From contig CALUTY010000009.1 of the NCBI GenBank assembly GCA_944323825.1, positions 1-64,000 of the forward strand: DNA of 64,000 nt, written 5' to 3'. The first letter of the stretch is position 1; the number at the start of each line of letters is the position of its first letter. Below, piece after piece: positions 9,719 through 19,324 of the stretch. This DNA is from an uncultured Bacteroidales bacterium. Lineage in GTDB: Bacteria; Bacteroidota; Bacteroidia; Bacteroidales; UBA932. Made by a program: the position numbers and the translations under genes. The notes beneath the pieces were generated by a model. That model was not told where the DNA came from and made no database searches. It was given only the letters and a program-made list of their open reading frames with translations.

Positions 9719-9964
9719 ATGTCTGGACTCATGATATTGCCCCTTTTTCTCGGGGGCATCGGCTGGAGCGAGATAGTGATCATCGCCCTCATCATTCTTC
9801 TTTTTGTCGGCGGAAGGAAGATTCCGGAGCTTATGAAAGGGCTCGGAAAGGGAATCAAGAGCTTCAAGGAGGGAATCAATGAGGGGGACGGCGGGCCGGA
9901 CAAGCCCGATGAACAGAAGCAGCTGAAGGAGTCTTCCGGACAGAGGAATACTGAGGAGAAATGA
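9719..9964 (+). CDS. tatA: Sec-independent translocase TatA/TatE
   Basis: Small single-spanning subunit of the twin-arginine translocase, 81 residues. It has one transmembrane helix at about 17-31 (IVIIALIILLFVGG), then the TatA hinge and amphipathic helix (GRKIPELMKGLGKGIKSFK), and a charged soluble tail. It forms the pore through which folded proteins cross the inner membrane. The stop overlaps the start of the ABC-F gene by four bases. No tatC is present in the window. Confidence 0.93.
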   Translation: MSGLMILPLFLGGIGWSEIVIIALIILLFVGGRKIPELMKGLGKGIKSFKEGINEGDGGPDKPDEQKQLKESSGQRNTEEK

Positions 9965-11898
9965 TTTCGATCAACAATCTGACTGTCGCCTATGGGGGAT
10001 TCACCCTGCTGAACGACATCAATTTCCATATAAGCGAGAATGACAAGATCGGTCTTGTGGGAAAGAACGGGGCCGGCAAATCCACCATTCTCAAGCTGAT
10101 CTGCGGGCTGCAGCATCCGACTTCCGGCAAGATAGCCGTCCCTCCGGGGCTGAAGATCGGGTACCTTCCGCAGATAATGGAGCATCACAAGGGCAAGAGC
10201 GTCATAGATGAGACGATGACGGCCTTTGCGGACATGCTTTCCCTTGAAAGCGAGCTGGAAAGGGTAACAACGGAACTTGCGTCCAGAGAGGATTATGAAT
10301 CCAAGGAGTATCAGGATCTCATCATCAGGATGAATGAGATAAATGATGCCCTTGCATACAACCAGGCGGAGTCGCCGAGGGTGCAGGCTGAGAAGACCCT
10401 GCTCGGGCTCGGCTTCAAGTATGAGGAACTGGACAGGGCTACGGAGACTTTCAGCCAGGGCTGGAACATGCGTATCGAACTGGCAAAGATACTCCTTTCC
10501 AAGCCGGATGTCCTGCTTCTGGACGAGCCTACCAACCATCTCGACATAGAGTCAATAGAATGGTTTGAAGGCTATCTGAAGGACTACAGGGGCTCATTGG
10601 TGCTGATTTCACATGACAGGAAATTCCTGGACAATGTGACCAACAGGACTGTGGAGATAATGCTCGGGCGCATCCATGACTATAAGGTGCCTTACAGCAA
10701 ATATCTGGAGCTGCGCAGGGAAAGGATAGCGCAGCAGCAGGCTGCGTATGAGAACCAGCAGAGGATGATAGAGAAGACGGAGGAGTTCATCGAGCGCTTC
10801 CGCTACAAGCCGACCAAGTCCAACCAGGTCCAGTCCCGCATAAAGCAGCTGGAGAAACTGGAGAGGATTGAGGTGGACATGGAAGACAAATCTGCACTTG
10901 CAGTGAAATTCCCTCCGGCACCGCGTTCCGGGGAGGTGGTCTTCAAGGCTTCCGGCCTTACTGTGGGCTATGGCCCGAAAGTGGTGTTCTCCCATGCCGG
11001 AATTGAAGTGAGGAGAGGGGAAAAGGTGGCCCTTGTGGGCAGGAACGGGGAAGGAAAGACCACCCTGATGAGGGTGATAATGGGGGAGCTTGAACCTATG
11101 TCCGGAACCGCCGCCACAGGATATAATGTGAACATAGGGTACTATGCCCAGAACCAGGAGGACATCCTGGACAAGAATGACACGGTGTACGGCACTCTGG
11201 ACAGGATTGCAGTGGGAGATATCCGCACAAAGCTCAGGGACATCCTTGCGGCTTTCCTTTTCAAGGGGGAAGACATAGACAAGAAGGTGGCCGTGCTGAG
11301 CGGAGGGGAGAGGGCGAGGCTGGCGATGGCAAAGCTGATATTGAAGCCATACAACCTTCTTGCGCTCGACGAGCCGACCAACCACATGGACATCAGGTCC
11401 AAGGACATACTGAAGCAGGCTCTGAAGGCCTATGACGGGACGCTGATAATTGTCTCGCACGACAGGGACTTCCTTGACGGGCTGGTGGACAAGCTGTATG
11501 AGTTCAGGGACGGAAAGGTGAAGGAGCATCTCGGAACCATTTCCGAATTCCTTGAAAAGAGGAAGATAGAGAGCCTGAACGAGCTGGAAAGGCATTACAA
11601 GGCACAGGAGCAGAAGCCGGCGGAGATTGTGGAGAAGAAGACGGCCTCGCAGCAGGAGTATCAGGCGAAGAAATTCGTCTCCAAGGAGGAGAGGCGTCTG
11701 AGGAACAGGGTCGCCTTTCTCGAAAAGGCCATAGCCGAGATTGAGGAGAAGATGAAGGGCATTGAGGCAAAGCTGGCCGCTCCCGGACCGGAGGATGATG
11801 TGATGGAGCTGACAAGGGAATATCTTGAACAGAAGCGGGATCTTGATGCAAAGACCGAGGAGTGGATGACAGTGGGCAGCACTCTGGAAGGCCAGTGA
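9961..11898 (+). CDS. ABC-F family ATPase (Uup/EttA-like)
   Basis: Soluble protein with two ABC ATPase domains and no membrane segments, 645 residues, the ABC-F type that acts on ribosomes. The first Walker A is GKNGAGKST at 34-42 with DEPTNHLD at 188. The second is GRNGEGKTT at about 360-368, with LSGGE at 446-450 and DEPTNHMD near 470. The signature of the first domain reads FSQGW instead of LSGG. An interdomain linker rich in Gln/Glu/Arg and a C-terminal coiled coil (about 560-640) fit ABC-F translation factors. Antibiotic resistance versus housekeeping translation cannot be told apart here; the housekeeping context favours the latter. Confidence 0.93.
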   Translation: MISINNLTVAYGGFTLLNDINFHISENDKIGLVGKNGAGKSTILKLICGLQHPTSGKIAVPPGLKIGYLPQIMEHHKGKSVIDETMTAFADMLSLESELERVTTELASREDYESKEYQDLIIRMNEINDALAYNQAESPRVQAEKTLLGLGFKYEELDRATETFSQGWNMRIELAKILLSKPDVLLLDEPTNHLDIESIEWFEGYLKDYRGSLVLISHDRKFLDNVTNRTVEIMLGRIHDYKVPYSKYLELRRERIAQQQAAYENQQRMIEKTEEFIERFRYKPTKSNQVQSRIKQLEKLERIEVDMEDKSALAVKFPPAPRSGEVVFKASGLTVGYGPKVVFSHAGIEVRRGEKVALVGRNGEGKTTLMRVIMGELEPMSGTAATGYNVNIGYYAQNQEDILDKNDTVYGTLDRIAVGDIRTKLRDILAAFLFKGEDIDKKVAVLSGGERARLAMAKLILKPYNLLALDEPTNHMDIRSKDILKQALKAYDGTLIIVSHDRDFLDGLVDKLYEFRDGKVKEHLGTISEFLEKRKIESLNELERHYKAQEQKPAEIVEKKTASQQEYQAKKFVSKEERRLRNRVAFLEKAIAEIEEKMKGIEAKLAAPGPEDDVMELTREYLEQKRDLDAKTEEWMTVGSTLEGQ

Positions 11899-11918
11899 AA
11901 CTTGAATAAAATAAAATT

Positions 11919-12680
11919 ATGGAAGAGGAAAAAGGAAAACAATATCTTTATGGGGTGCATCCTGTGCTGGAGGCGGTGAAGGCCGGGAGAAATGTGGAAA
12001 AGGTGTTCCTGAAGCAGGGGCTTGAAGGGCCGCAGCTCAAGGAGATTCTGGATGCCCTTTCCGAAAAGGGGATTCCGTACCAGTTCGTGCCGGCGGAGAA
12101 GCTGAACAGGCTTGCCAAGGGGGCGCATCAGGGGGTGGTGGCATCCATAGCCCAGCTGGAGCCTGTTTCTCTTGAAGAGCTTGTGAACAATGCTCTGGCA
12201 CAGCAGGATTCCCCGATGTTCATCATTCTTGACGGCGTGAGCGATGTGCGGAACCTCGGTGCGATAGCCAGGACACTTGAATGTGCAGGAGGCAGCGGGG
12301 TCATTCTTCCGGCAAAGGGCGGTGCCGCCCTGAATGCCGATGCCGTGAAGACTTCAGCAGGAGCTTTGATGAGGCTTGACGTATGCAGGGTGCCTAATCT
12401 TCGCTATGCAGCCTATTATCTGAAACAGAACGGATTCCGGCTTGTGGCTGCGACCGAGAAGGTTGACAGGCTGATATATGATGCCGACATGACCGGTCCG
12501 GTGGCAATTGTGATGGGCTCCGAAGGCAAAGGCATTTCCAGGACAATGCTTGAACTCAGTGACGACAGGGTGGCAATACCGATGGCAGGGGAGATTTCCT
12601 CTCTGAATGTGTCTTCTGCGGCTTCCGTGATGCTGTTCGAGGCCGTACGGCAGAGGCGCTTTGCCCGGGTCGGGGAATGA
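11919..12680 (+). CDS. rlmB: 23S rRNA (guanosine-2'-O-) methyltransferase RlmB, SpoU family
   Basis: SPOUT (trefoil-knot) 2'-O-methyltransferase of 253 residues. An N-terminal RNA-binding domain begins YLYGVHPVLEA. It is followed by the three SpoU motifs: motif 1 VSDVRNLGAIART, motif 2 VMGSEGKGIS, and motif 3 IPMAGEISSLNVSSAASV. RlmB methylates G2251 in the peptidyl-transferase P loop. The gene lies 20 bases after the ABC-F gene, which also suggests a ribosome-related unit. Confidence 0.93.
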   Translation: MEEEKGKQYLYGVHPVLEAVKAGRNVEKVFLKQGLEGPQLKEILDALSEKGIPYQFVPAEKLNRLAKGAHQGVVASIAQLEPVSLEELVNNALAQQDSPMFIILDGVSDVRNLGAIARTLECAGGSGVILPAKGGAALNADAVKTSAGALMRLDVCRVPNLRYAAYYLKQNGFRLVAATEKVDRLIYDADMTGPVAIVMGSEGKGISRTMLELSDDRVAIPMAGEISSLNVSSAASVMLFEAVRQRRFARVGE

Positions 12681-12712
12681 TTTCATGGAACGATAAAACT
12701 GTTTTGGACATT

Positions 12713-13630
12713 ATGAAAAGATATTTGACCGTAATCCTGTCGCTGTTGTGCATTGCAGCCGTAAATGCCTTTGCACAGAGGACGGTGACAATGACACATG
12801 ACTATTCCGGATACAGGAAGATTGATGTCAGCAACAGGTTCGATGTCAGTGTGGTCAGAGGCGACACATGCAGGGTGAAGATTTCCGTTGACGAACTTAT
12901 TGCATCGTATGTCACTTCATATATCAAGAACAATACATTGTATCTTGATGTCGATGAGAAGGCGTTCACGCCTGAGCTGAAGAAGACTTTCAAGGGCAAG
13001 AATGCGATAGTGCCTGTGCTTGAGGCCGAAGTATCGGTGAAATATCTCGATACGCTTTTCCTGCACGGAAATGCGGTGCTTGACAATGAACTGCCGCTGT
13101 TTTCCGATGATTCCGTGGCTGTTGTCATGGACGGTGCATCGATGATAAGCAATCTTGAGTTCAAGGGCAGGAAACTTTTCGTCAGCATGACGAAGACGGC
13201 TTCTGCCAATCTGACGGCTGATGCGGATGCCATATATGCAAGCACATACGGGGCCTCTGCCCTGAATCTGAAATATAGTGCTGACAGCCTGATGCTTAAT
13301 GTTGGGGGGACTGCATCTGCGAAGACAGACGGAACTTCAGAGTTGTGCCGTGTCTATTCCGAATCATCATCTGAGGTGGTGATGAAAGGCTCATCAGACA
13401 TGCTCCTGCTGAAAGGTACGGGGAAGAGTTTTGTGAATGCTGATGCCTTGGAGACAGCAGCTGCTTCATTGGCGATTACCGGGCCGTCCAAATGCATTGT
13501 GGATGCCACTGACAAACTTAAGGTGGATTTGAGCGCAGGGGCGCATCTTATTTTCAACGGAACCCCTGCAGTGGAGATCAAGAGGATAGTATCTTCTTCG
13601 ATGACAAGACCCGGAAATCCCGAAAAATGA
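12713..13630 (+). CDS. DUF2807 (putative auto-transporter adhesin, head GIN) exported protein
   Basis: Secreted protein of about 305 residues. The signal peptide is MKRYLTVILSLLCIAAVNAFAQ, in two parts MKRYLTVILSL and LCIAAVNAFAQ, cut after AFA. The rest is a repetitive beta-rich array (for example FDVSVVRGDTCRVKIS) typical of the DUF2807 beta-helix family widespread in Bacteroidota. I chose the ATG at 12713 because it begins the signal peptide; an in-frame codon at 12677 would overlap rlmB. The function is unknown; a cell-surface or periplasmic role is inferred. The M19 peptidase gene starts 7 bases downstream. Confidence 0.82.
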   Translation: MKRYLTVILSLLCIAAVNAFAQRTVTMTHDYSGYRKIDVSNRFDVSVVRGDTCRVKISVDELIASYVTSYIKNNTLYLDVDEKAFTPELKKTFKGKNAIVPVLEAEVSVKYLDTLFLHGNAVLDNELPLFSDDSVAVVMDGASMISNLEFKGRKLFVSMTKTASANLTADADAIYASTYGASALNLKYSADSLMLNVGGTASAKTDGTSELCRVYSESSSEVVMKGSSDMLLLKGTGKSFVNADALETAAASLAITGPSKCIVDATDKLKVDLSAGAHLIFNGTPAVEIKRIVSSSMTRPGNPEK

Positions 13631-13637
13631 AGCTGCC

Positions 13638-14741
13638 ATGTTTGTCCTTGATTCCCATTGCGACACTCCTTCGCAGATACTCAGGCTGAGAGATGTCGGC
13701 ATTGAAAATGCCAGGGGGCATGTGGATTTTCCGAAAATGCGCAGAGGGGGAGTGGACGGTGCATTTTTCGCCTTGTACACCCCGGCTTCACTTGCTCCTG
13801 AACAGGCTACTTCAAAGGCTTTTGAACTGCTTGCAGGCGTGTATGATGCCCTGGATGAAAACCGGGACAGTGCGGCTCTTGCCTTGACATCTTCCCAGGC
13901 ATTTGAGAATCAGGAAAAGGGGCTTCTTTCGGTGTTTCTGGGACTTGAAAACGGGAGCCCTGTTCAACATTCGCTGTCCATGCTCCGCCAGTTTTTCAGG
14001 GCAGGAGTCAGGTATATGACCCTGGTACATTCGGCTGACAATGCAATATGTGACTCCAGTGCATCCAAAGAAAAGACCTGGCATGGCCTGAGCCCTTTCG
14101 GCAGGCAGGTGATAGCTGAAATGAACAGGCTCGGGATGCTGATAGATGTTTCTCATGCTTCTGATGAGACTTTTTATGATGTCATAAGCTGCTCGGAGGT
14201 ACCTGTGGTTGCTACGCATTCATGCTGCCGTGCCCTTGCATCACATCCGAGGAACATGACGGACGGGATGCTCCGTGCCCTTGCCTCAAACGGAGGGGTG
14301 ATCCAGATAAATTTCTATCCTGTATTCCTTGATGACAGATTTGCGGAAGTTCTGCGCAGTTCCGGCATTGAAGAGAAAGGGGAGCCCGTGGAAAAAGCCT
14401 TTATCGAAGACCCTTCCGATCTGCAGAAGCGTCTTGCATGGTACGGCATACAGGACGAGCTGATGTCACTTCCTCGCCCTTCCTACAGGCGTATAGTGGA
14501 CCATATAGACCATGCGGTGGAGGTCGCAGGCATTGACCATGTGGGCATAGGCTCCGATTTTGACGGTATAGAAGTGACTCCGGACGGTCTTGACGATATT
14601 TCAATGATGCCGCTTGTCTTTGATGAAATGCGGGCAAGGGGATATTCGGAACAGGACATTGCCAAGGTTGCCGGCGGGAATTTTCTCCGCGTCATGGACG
14701 AGGTCCAGGCAAAGGCCGGCTCTCAGTCCTGCCTTTTCTGA
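13638..14741 (+). CDS. Membrane dipeptidase (peptidase M19, renal dipeptidase family)
   Basis: Zinc dipeptidase of the amidohydrolase superfamily, 367 residues. The metal ligands are in DSHCDTP (H7, D9), and in further conserved stretches THSCCRAL and GSDFDG (Asp). SHASDETFYDV matches the family's SHxxxxT region. These enzymes hydrolyse dipeptides, including some with a D-residue. There is no clear signal peptide, so it is probably cytoplasmic. The 3' end overlaps the convergent EamA gene by 19 bases. Confidence 0.9.
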   Translation: MFVLDSHCDTPSQILRLRDVGIENARGHVDFPKMRRGGVDGAFFALYTPASLAPEQATSKAFELLAGVYDALDENRDSAALALTSSQAFENQEKGLLSVFLGLENGSPVQHSLSMLRQFFRAGVRYMTLVHSADNAICDSSASKEKTWHGLSPFGRQVIAEMNRLGMLIDVSHASDETFYDVISCSEVPVVATHSCCRALASHPRNMTDGMLRALASNGGVIQINFYPVFLDDRFAEVLRSSGIEEKGEPVEKAFIEDPSDLQKRLAWYGIQDELMSLPRPSYRRIVDHIDHAVEVAGIDHVGIGSDFDGIEVTPDGLDDISMMPLVFDEMRARGYSEQDIAKVAGGNFLRVMDEVQAKAGSQSCLF

Positions 14742-15634
14742 TGCATCACCACGATTGTCACGGTGACAAGGATGAGAATGATTCCGGTGACACTGCGCAA
14801 TGTAAGTTTTTCCGAGAAGAAGACTGCACCCATAACGACGGCGGTAAGCGGTTCCAAGGCCCCGAATACCGATGTAAGAGTCGGTCCTATCTGTCCTATT
14901 GCTTTCACGAGGGTGAAGTTGGATATGGTAGTCGCCACAATTCCTAATCCAAGTATGTAGAGCCAAAGCTCCGGATCCCTCACCAGATGCATTCCGGATG
15001 TGAACTGGGCTGCAATGAAGAAAAACAGGGCTCCGAGTCCCATCACAAGGCATGTAAGAGCCGTAGGTTCTATCTTGTCCGCACCTGTGGTCTTCATCAG
15101 TATCATATAGCCGGAATAGCAGAATACGGATATCACGGCAAAAATGATTCCTGCTGCTGTATTTCCGCCTTCTATGGACACGGAATCACCGCCGGCAAGC
15201 AGACAGGCTCCGATGATGGATATCGCTATTGCTGTCATAACGACTGGGGATTTCCTTTCTTTTGTGAAGAGCATCATGCCTATGGCCACAGCCACGGGAT
15301 ACATGAAGTGTATCACCGATGCCGCTCCGCTGGCAATGTTGGAATAGGCCACCAGCAGAGATGCCGAAGTCCCTGCCCTGAAAATGCTCAGAAGAAATAT
15401 CTTTCCGAACTGTTTCCCTGTAACGGAAAGCGGACGGCGCATGATCAATGCGAACAAGGCGAGGGCTGCCGTTGCAGTTCCCCAGCGGTAGGTGAGTACT
15501 TCAGCCGCCGACAGTCCTGCGGCCATCAGTGATACGCTGAAGAATGGGGCAAAGCCGAAAGTAGAGGATGAAAGCACTGCGTTGATTATGCCGGAAACTC
15601 TGCTTCCGGTTCCTTTTTCAGCAATGGATCGCAT
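14723..15634 (-). CDS. EamA/DMT-superfamily transporter
   Basis: Inner-membrane protein of 303 residues with about ten predicted hydrophobic segments arranged as two EamA repeats of five. Examples are TASLLVAYSNIASGAASVIHF in the first half and GALEPLTAVVMGAVFFSEK, the typical EPLxA motif of the second repeat. DMT proteins export amino acids, nucleosides or other metabolites; the substrate cannot be predicted. It is convergent with and overlaps the M19 gene. Upstream (15635-15832) there is AT-rich non-coding DNA. Confidence 0.88.
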   Translation of the reverse strand: MRSIAEKGTGSRVSGIINAVLSSSTFGFAPFFSVSLMAAGLSAAEVLTYRWGTATAALALFALIMRRPLSVTGKQFGKIFLLSIFRAGTSASLLVAYSNIASGAASVIHFMYPVAVAIGMMLFTKERKSPVVMTAIAISIIGACLLAGGDSVSIEGGNTAAGIIFAVISVFCYSGYMILMKTTGADKIEPTALTCLVMGLGALFFFIAAQFTSGMHLVRDPELWLYILGLGIVATTISNFTLVKAIGQIGPTLTSVFGALEPLTAVVMGAVFFSEKLTLRSVTGIILILVTVTIVVMHQKRQD

Positions 15635-15832
15635 GGTGAAATCTGGTATTTTTTCTCTTTATCCCCTTTGGAAGGGGGCAATTCTTGCGTTTATGCGACA
15701 AATCCGTATCAGTTTACAGATTACATTGATTTTTAATTACTTACCTACAAAATAGGCTCTCCTTATAGTTGACAAATCTAAATATAACATTTTTGTTTTG
15801 TTAACAAACAATAATGTTAAAAATATTATGTT

Positions 15833-17107
15833 TTAATTATTTAAATCTGATTCAATCATCTTGCGGAGAAAATCCAAAGCTGAAGCTGCAAAACGCTCCA
15901 TATTCCGGATACGGTCGTTTTTGAAGAGCCTGCTGCAGGTCAAAGTGCGACTCTTGGAGCTGGCACCAATCCATACGAGACCGGCAGGATTTCCGTCGGC
16001 TCCGTCACCGGGACCGGCTATTCCGGAAGTTGCCACGGCATAGTCGCTTCCGGTAAGACGGCGTACTCCTTCGGCCATTGCGGCGACGCACTCGCTGCTG
16101 ACGACACCGTATTTTTCTATGATTCCGGAAGGGACTCCGAGCACATTTTCCTTGACGCTTACTGCGTATGAGGTGACGGATCCGAGGTAGTATTCAGATG
16201 CACCCGGGACAGATGTAATGAGGGATGATATCATTCCTCCTGTGCAGGATTCGGCTGCACTGAGTGTCTTTCCTCCTTTCTTCAGAAGCCTGCCCACCGT
16301 GTTCTGGAGTGTGTCGTCCTGTTCAGAATAGATGATGTCCCCGAGGAGCTTCCTCAGGCCGGCGAGCTGCCTTTCGACTTTCTCCTCATCCGCCTCATGT
16401 GTACCTCCGTAGATTGACAGCCTCAGGCGCACGCCCATGACCGGATCCGGCAGATATGCCAGGTGCATTTCAGGCGGCAGGGAAGTCTCCCAGGCTTCGA
16501 TTTTCTTGGCAAGGGCAGATTCTGCCATGCCGTATGTCATGATTGTCCTGTGGTATATTTCTTCGGTCTGGAAGTGGCTGCGGATGTCTGCAAGCACATC
16601 ATTAAGGGCTCCGATGGCCTCGAACGGCACTCCGGGAAGCGAATACAATGTGCACATGTGTCCGAAACGCTCTGCACTGAACCGGAACACCATTATCGGG
16701 GCGGTGCCGAGCCTGTTGGGAATCACTTCGCAGCTGTCAGGTACAAGGGCCTGCTGCCGGTTGATGTCAAGCATGTCCAGACCGCGTGCCTGCAGTATCT
16801 TCCTGATTATTTCCAGCTGGACGGCGTTTTCAATGTAGCCGGTGCTGCCGGAGAGTTCCGCAAGGGCGGCCTTCGTGATGTCGTCCTTTGTCGGCCCGAG
16901 TCCGCCGGTGACTATCACGATTTCATTTTGCCTCAGCTCGTTTCTGAGATTTTGCAGTATTGCTTCGCGGTCATCTCCTATTGAAAGCATTCTCGTCACC
17001 CTGATGCCAATGCTGTTCAGTGCCGCTGATATCTTTGACGAATTGGTGTCGACGATCTGACCTATCAGTATCTCGTCGCCTATCGTACATATTGAAGCCT
17101 GTGTCAT
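15833..17107 (-). CDS. cinA: CinA family nicotinamide-nucleotide amidohydrolase
   Basis: Full-length CinA, 424 residues. The N-terminal MoCF/MoaB-like domain begins with ASICTIGDEILIGQIVDTNS and contains IVTGGLGPTKDD. The C-terminal domain has SAAESCTGGMISSLIT and GIAGPGDGADGNPAGLVW, the PncC deamidase signature. PncC converts nicotinamide mononucleotide to nicotinate mononucleotide in NAD recycling. It lies 16 bases after pyrD, so the two probably share a transcript. Confidence 0.94.
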   Translation of the reverse strand: MTQASICTIGDEILIGQIVDTNSSKISAALNSIGIRVTRMLSIGDDREAILQNLRNELRQNEIVIVTGGLGPTKDDITKAALAELSGSTGYIENAVQLEIIRKILQARGLDMLDINRQQALVPDSCEVIPNRLGTAPIMVFRFSAERFGHMCTLYSLPGVPFEAIGALNDVLADIRSHFQTEEIYHRTIMTYGMAESALAKKIEAWETSLPPEMHLAYLPDPVMGVRLRLSIYGGTHEADEEKVERQLAGLRKLLGDIIYSEQDDTLQNTVGRLLKKGGKTLSAAESCTGGMISSLITSVPGASEYYLGSVTSYAVSVKENVLGVPSGIIEKYGVVSSECVAAMAEGVRRLTGSDYAVATSGIAGPGDGADGNPAGLVWIGASSKSRTLTCSRLFKNDRIRNMERFAASALDFLRKMIESDLNN

Positions 17108-17123
17108 GGTCAGTAATATTGTT

Positions 17124-18179
17124 TCAGATTCTGTCTCGGTCTGTGCAGGTCCTGCCTGCCAGATGCCTGTTGATGCGCTTTACCAGTCCCGGCCCTTCGT
17201 ATATGAAGCCGCTGCATATCTCAATGAGGGAGGCCCCGGCATCAAGCATTTCTGCCGCCTGTTCAGGAGACATGATCCCGCCCACGCCGACAATGGGCAT
17301 CTTGCCTGCGGTCTTTTCGCTGATATGCCTTACAAGGGCGAGGTTCTTCTTGTAGAGAGGGGCTCCGGACATTCCTCCGTTGCCTATCTTTTCTATTTCT
17401 TCCCGGCTTATGGTAAGTCCTTCGCGGCTTCTTGTCGTGTTTCCTGCCACGACCCCGTCGATTCCTGCCTTCATTGCATAGTCAATGATGCTGTCCACCT
17501 GCGAAAACTCTATGTCAGGGGAGAGCTTTATGAGAATCGGGCGGTATTCCTTCCGTCTTGCCCTTTCTTCCAGCAGTCTGTCTGTGATGCCTGAGAGGAA
17601 GGTGACATCCTGAAGGTTCGTGAGTCCGGTCACATTAGGACAGGAGACATTCACGACGAACATGTCCACATGGTCGTACATTGCCGTGAAAGCCTTTTCA
17701 TAATCCTTTCCGGCATCTTCATTGCTGCACTTGGCATTCTTTGAAATGTTGGCGGCGATTATCGTTTCCGGCCTGCGCTTTTTCAGGTTGGCTATGGCAT
17801 GCTGCACACCCTTGTTGTTGATACCCATCCTGTTGATGATGGCCCTGTCACGGATGACACGGAAAAGCCTCGGCTTGGGATTCCCGTCCTGGGGTTCGGG
17901 GGTAAGGGAGCCGATTTCAATGAAGCCGAAGCCGAAGTCGGCAAGCTCGTTGTAATGGTCGCCGTTCTTGTCGAGTCCGCCTGCAAGGCCGACCGGGCTC
18001 TTGAACTTCAGTCCGAAGACTTCTTTTGACAGGCTGCTGCAGTCTGTCCGGAACATTGCCCTGATGACATTTCTTGCAAAGGGAATGTTCCTCAGGACGG
18101 TGAGCATTGAGAAAGTCAGACTGTGGGCAGTCTCTGCATTGAAACTGAACAGGATGGGCCTGATGATGTGCTTATACAT
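17124..18179 (-). CDS. pyrD: Dihydroorotate dehydrogenase, quinone-dependent (class 2)
   Basis: Class 2 PyrD, the membrane-associated flavoenzyme that oxidises dihydroorotate to orotate with quinone. The N-terminal helix MYKHIIRPILFSFNAETAH is the membrane-binding extension of class 2 enzymes, which fixes the start at 18179. In-frame ATGs at 18197 and 18266 lie in non-conserved leader. FMN-binding and catalytic stretches include GLAGGLDKNGDHYN, FVVNVSCPNVTGL with the catalytic Ser, and GVGGIMSPEQA. The product is about 351 residues, the normal length. cinA is 16 bases downstream. Confidence 0.95.
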   Translation of the reverse strand: MYKHIIRPILFSFNAETAHSLTFSMLTVLRNIPFARNVIRAMFRTDCSSLSKEVFGLKFKSPVGLAGGLDKNGDHYNELADFGFGFIEIGSLTPEPQDGNPKPRLFRVIRDRAIINRMGINNKGVQHAIANLKKRRPETIIAANISKNAKCSNEDAGKDYEKAFTAMYDHVDMFVVNVSCPNVTGLTNLQDVTFLSGITDRLLEERARRKEYRPILIKLSPDIEFSQVDSIIDYAMKAGIDGVVAGNTTRSREGLTISREEIEKIGNGGMSGAPLYKKNLALVRHISEKTAGKMPIVGVGGIMSPEQAAEMLDAGASLIEICSGFIYEGPGLVKRINRHLAGRTCTDRDRI

Positions 18180-18292
18180 TTTTCCGATGGTTTGCATTGC
18201 GGCTGTACCCGCAAAAATTTCCGCAAATATACTCCATTCCCGGCAAATTTGTCGCGGAATCTTCATTTCATAAGCACATCAGTCCGGGCAGT

Positions 18293-18811
18293 TCAGAATT
18301 CCTGGAATGTGTTGTCGTCATAGAATATGACAATCTTGACCGCTTTACGCTGTCTTACAGCGGTTTCAGCCCTATCGTATATGGTTGCATTGCTTCCTGT
18401 GGCTGCGATATCCGGATGTGAAGCGTGTTCCTGCCCGGAAATATTGCGCTCCTGGAGTGTTATGCTCTCCGTGGCTGGGGAGCCGGACGGTGCTGCCGGT
18501 TCCTGGAATTCACGCTCAGGCTCGTCGAAGTCACGGTAATCATCAAACAAGTTGACCGGATAGGTCTGTGCCGGAGAGGAGGCTTTCTGCTCCTTTGTCC
18601 TTGACTTGTACATCTTTCCCTGTCCTGTAAGCAGCCATTCCACATTCAGGTCAGGGTAGCGTTTCAGCATATTCTGGATAAAGTCGTAACCAGGCTTGTT
18701 CCTTCCGGCCAGAATATGTGACACGCTTGCCCTGGCCACACCGATGCTGTCAGCAAACTGGGCCTGGTTGATGTTTTCTGCAGTCAGAAACTGCTGTAAC
18801 CTGTCATTCAT
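18293..18811 (-). CDS. XRE-family helix-turn-helix regulator
   Basis: Transcriptional regulator of 172 residues. The N-terminal HTH is AQFADSIGVARASVSHILAGR, in parts AQFADSIGVA and RASVSHILAGR, at about 17-38; it is followed by the segment LNVEWLLTGQGKMYK seen in many Bacteroidales XRE proteins. The middle is a Ser/Glu/Pro-rich linker. The C-terminus KIVIFYDDNTFQEF is a conserved tail of unknown function. The ATG at 18811 is preferred over a TTG at 18820. Its target is unknown; it lies alone upstream of pyrD and has its own promoter. Confidence 0.82.
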   Translation of the reverse strand: MNDRLQQFLTAENINQAQFADSIGVARASVSHILAGRNKPGYDFIQNMLKRYPDLNVEWLLTGQGKMYKSRTKEQKASSPAQTYPVNLFDDYRDFDEPEREFQEPAAPSGSPATESITLQERNISGQEHASHPDIAATGSNATIYDRAETAVRQRKAVKIVIFYDDNTFQEF

Positions 18812-18832
18812 TTTTGTCAATCATTTGCGTTA

Positions 18833-18866
18833 CAAATGTAGTCAATTATTTGTTAACTTTTGCAAA
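18833..18866 (-). promoter_or_regulatory. Putative promoter of the XRE gene
   Basis: On the minus strand TTTG (18863-18866), a 22-base spacer and TACATTTG (18833-18840) stand about 20 bases before the start codon. The -7 box is perfect but the spacer is longer than usual. Overlapping half-sites such as GTTACAAATG and ATTTGTTAAC could be operators for autoregulation. Confidence 0.45.
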
Positions 18867-19324
18867 TTATTTTGGATTACATTTGGAATTTTAACTCTGG
18901 AGCAAATGTAAAATATTGACGAGCTGATTTAGATTCTATATTATAATATATTGATTGAAAATAATATGATTTATACTTAAATCCATTATACATATATCCT
19001 GAGATAGGGAAGACATGGAATTTACTGCAAATACATAAATAACAAGATAAGATTATTATAGATATTTTGCTGATTATAATGTATTTGTAAGTAAGTAATA
19101 ATTTCGATAAGAAAATATTATTATACAAAATCAAACAAATGTGAATATAAGGAAAATTGCTCTGGAGATGCGGATAAAATTTACTTTTATGAATCGTGTT
19201 GCTGATTGATTGTAATTCATTTTTGTTAATCGGATGCATTAATTGACATTTGTATTTGCCAAGGTAATTTTTCAAAATTTGAAACTGTTTCGTAATTTCG
19301 CGGCGGAATTAGAATAGGAAAATT
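18867..19324. other. AT-rich intergenic region
   Basis: Non-coding DNA between the XRE gene and queA, very AT-rich with no convincing reading frame or RNA gene. Near its right end TAATTTCG, preceded at 19 bases by TTTC, may be a weak queA promoter. Confidence 0.5.

Noticed and set aside
15775-15830. AACATTTTTGTTTTGTT and AACAAACAATAATGTT as an inverted repeat/operator, with a related AACAAAAATGTT near 43775
   Set aside because: AT-rich chance is high, pairing is imperfect and no gene or conserved context supports it.
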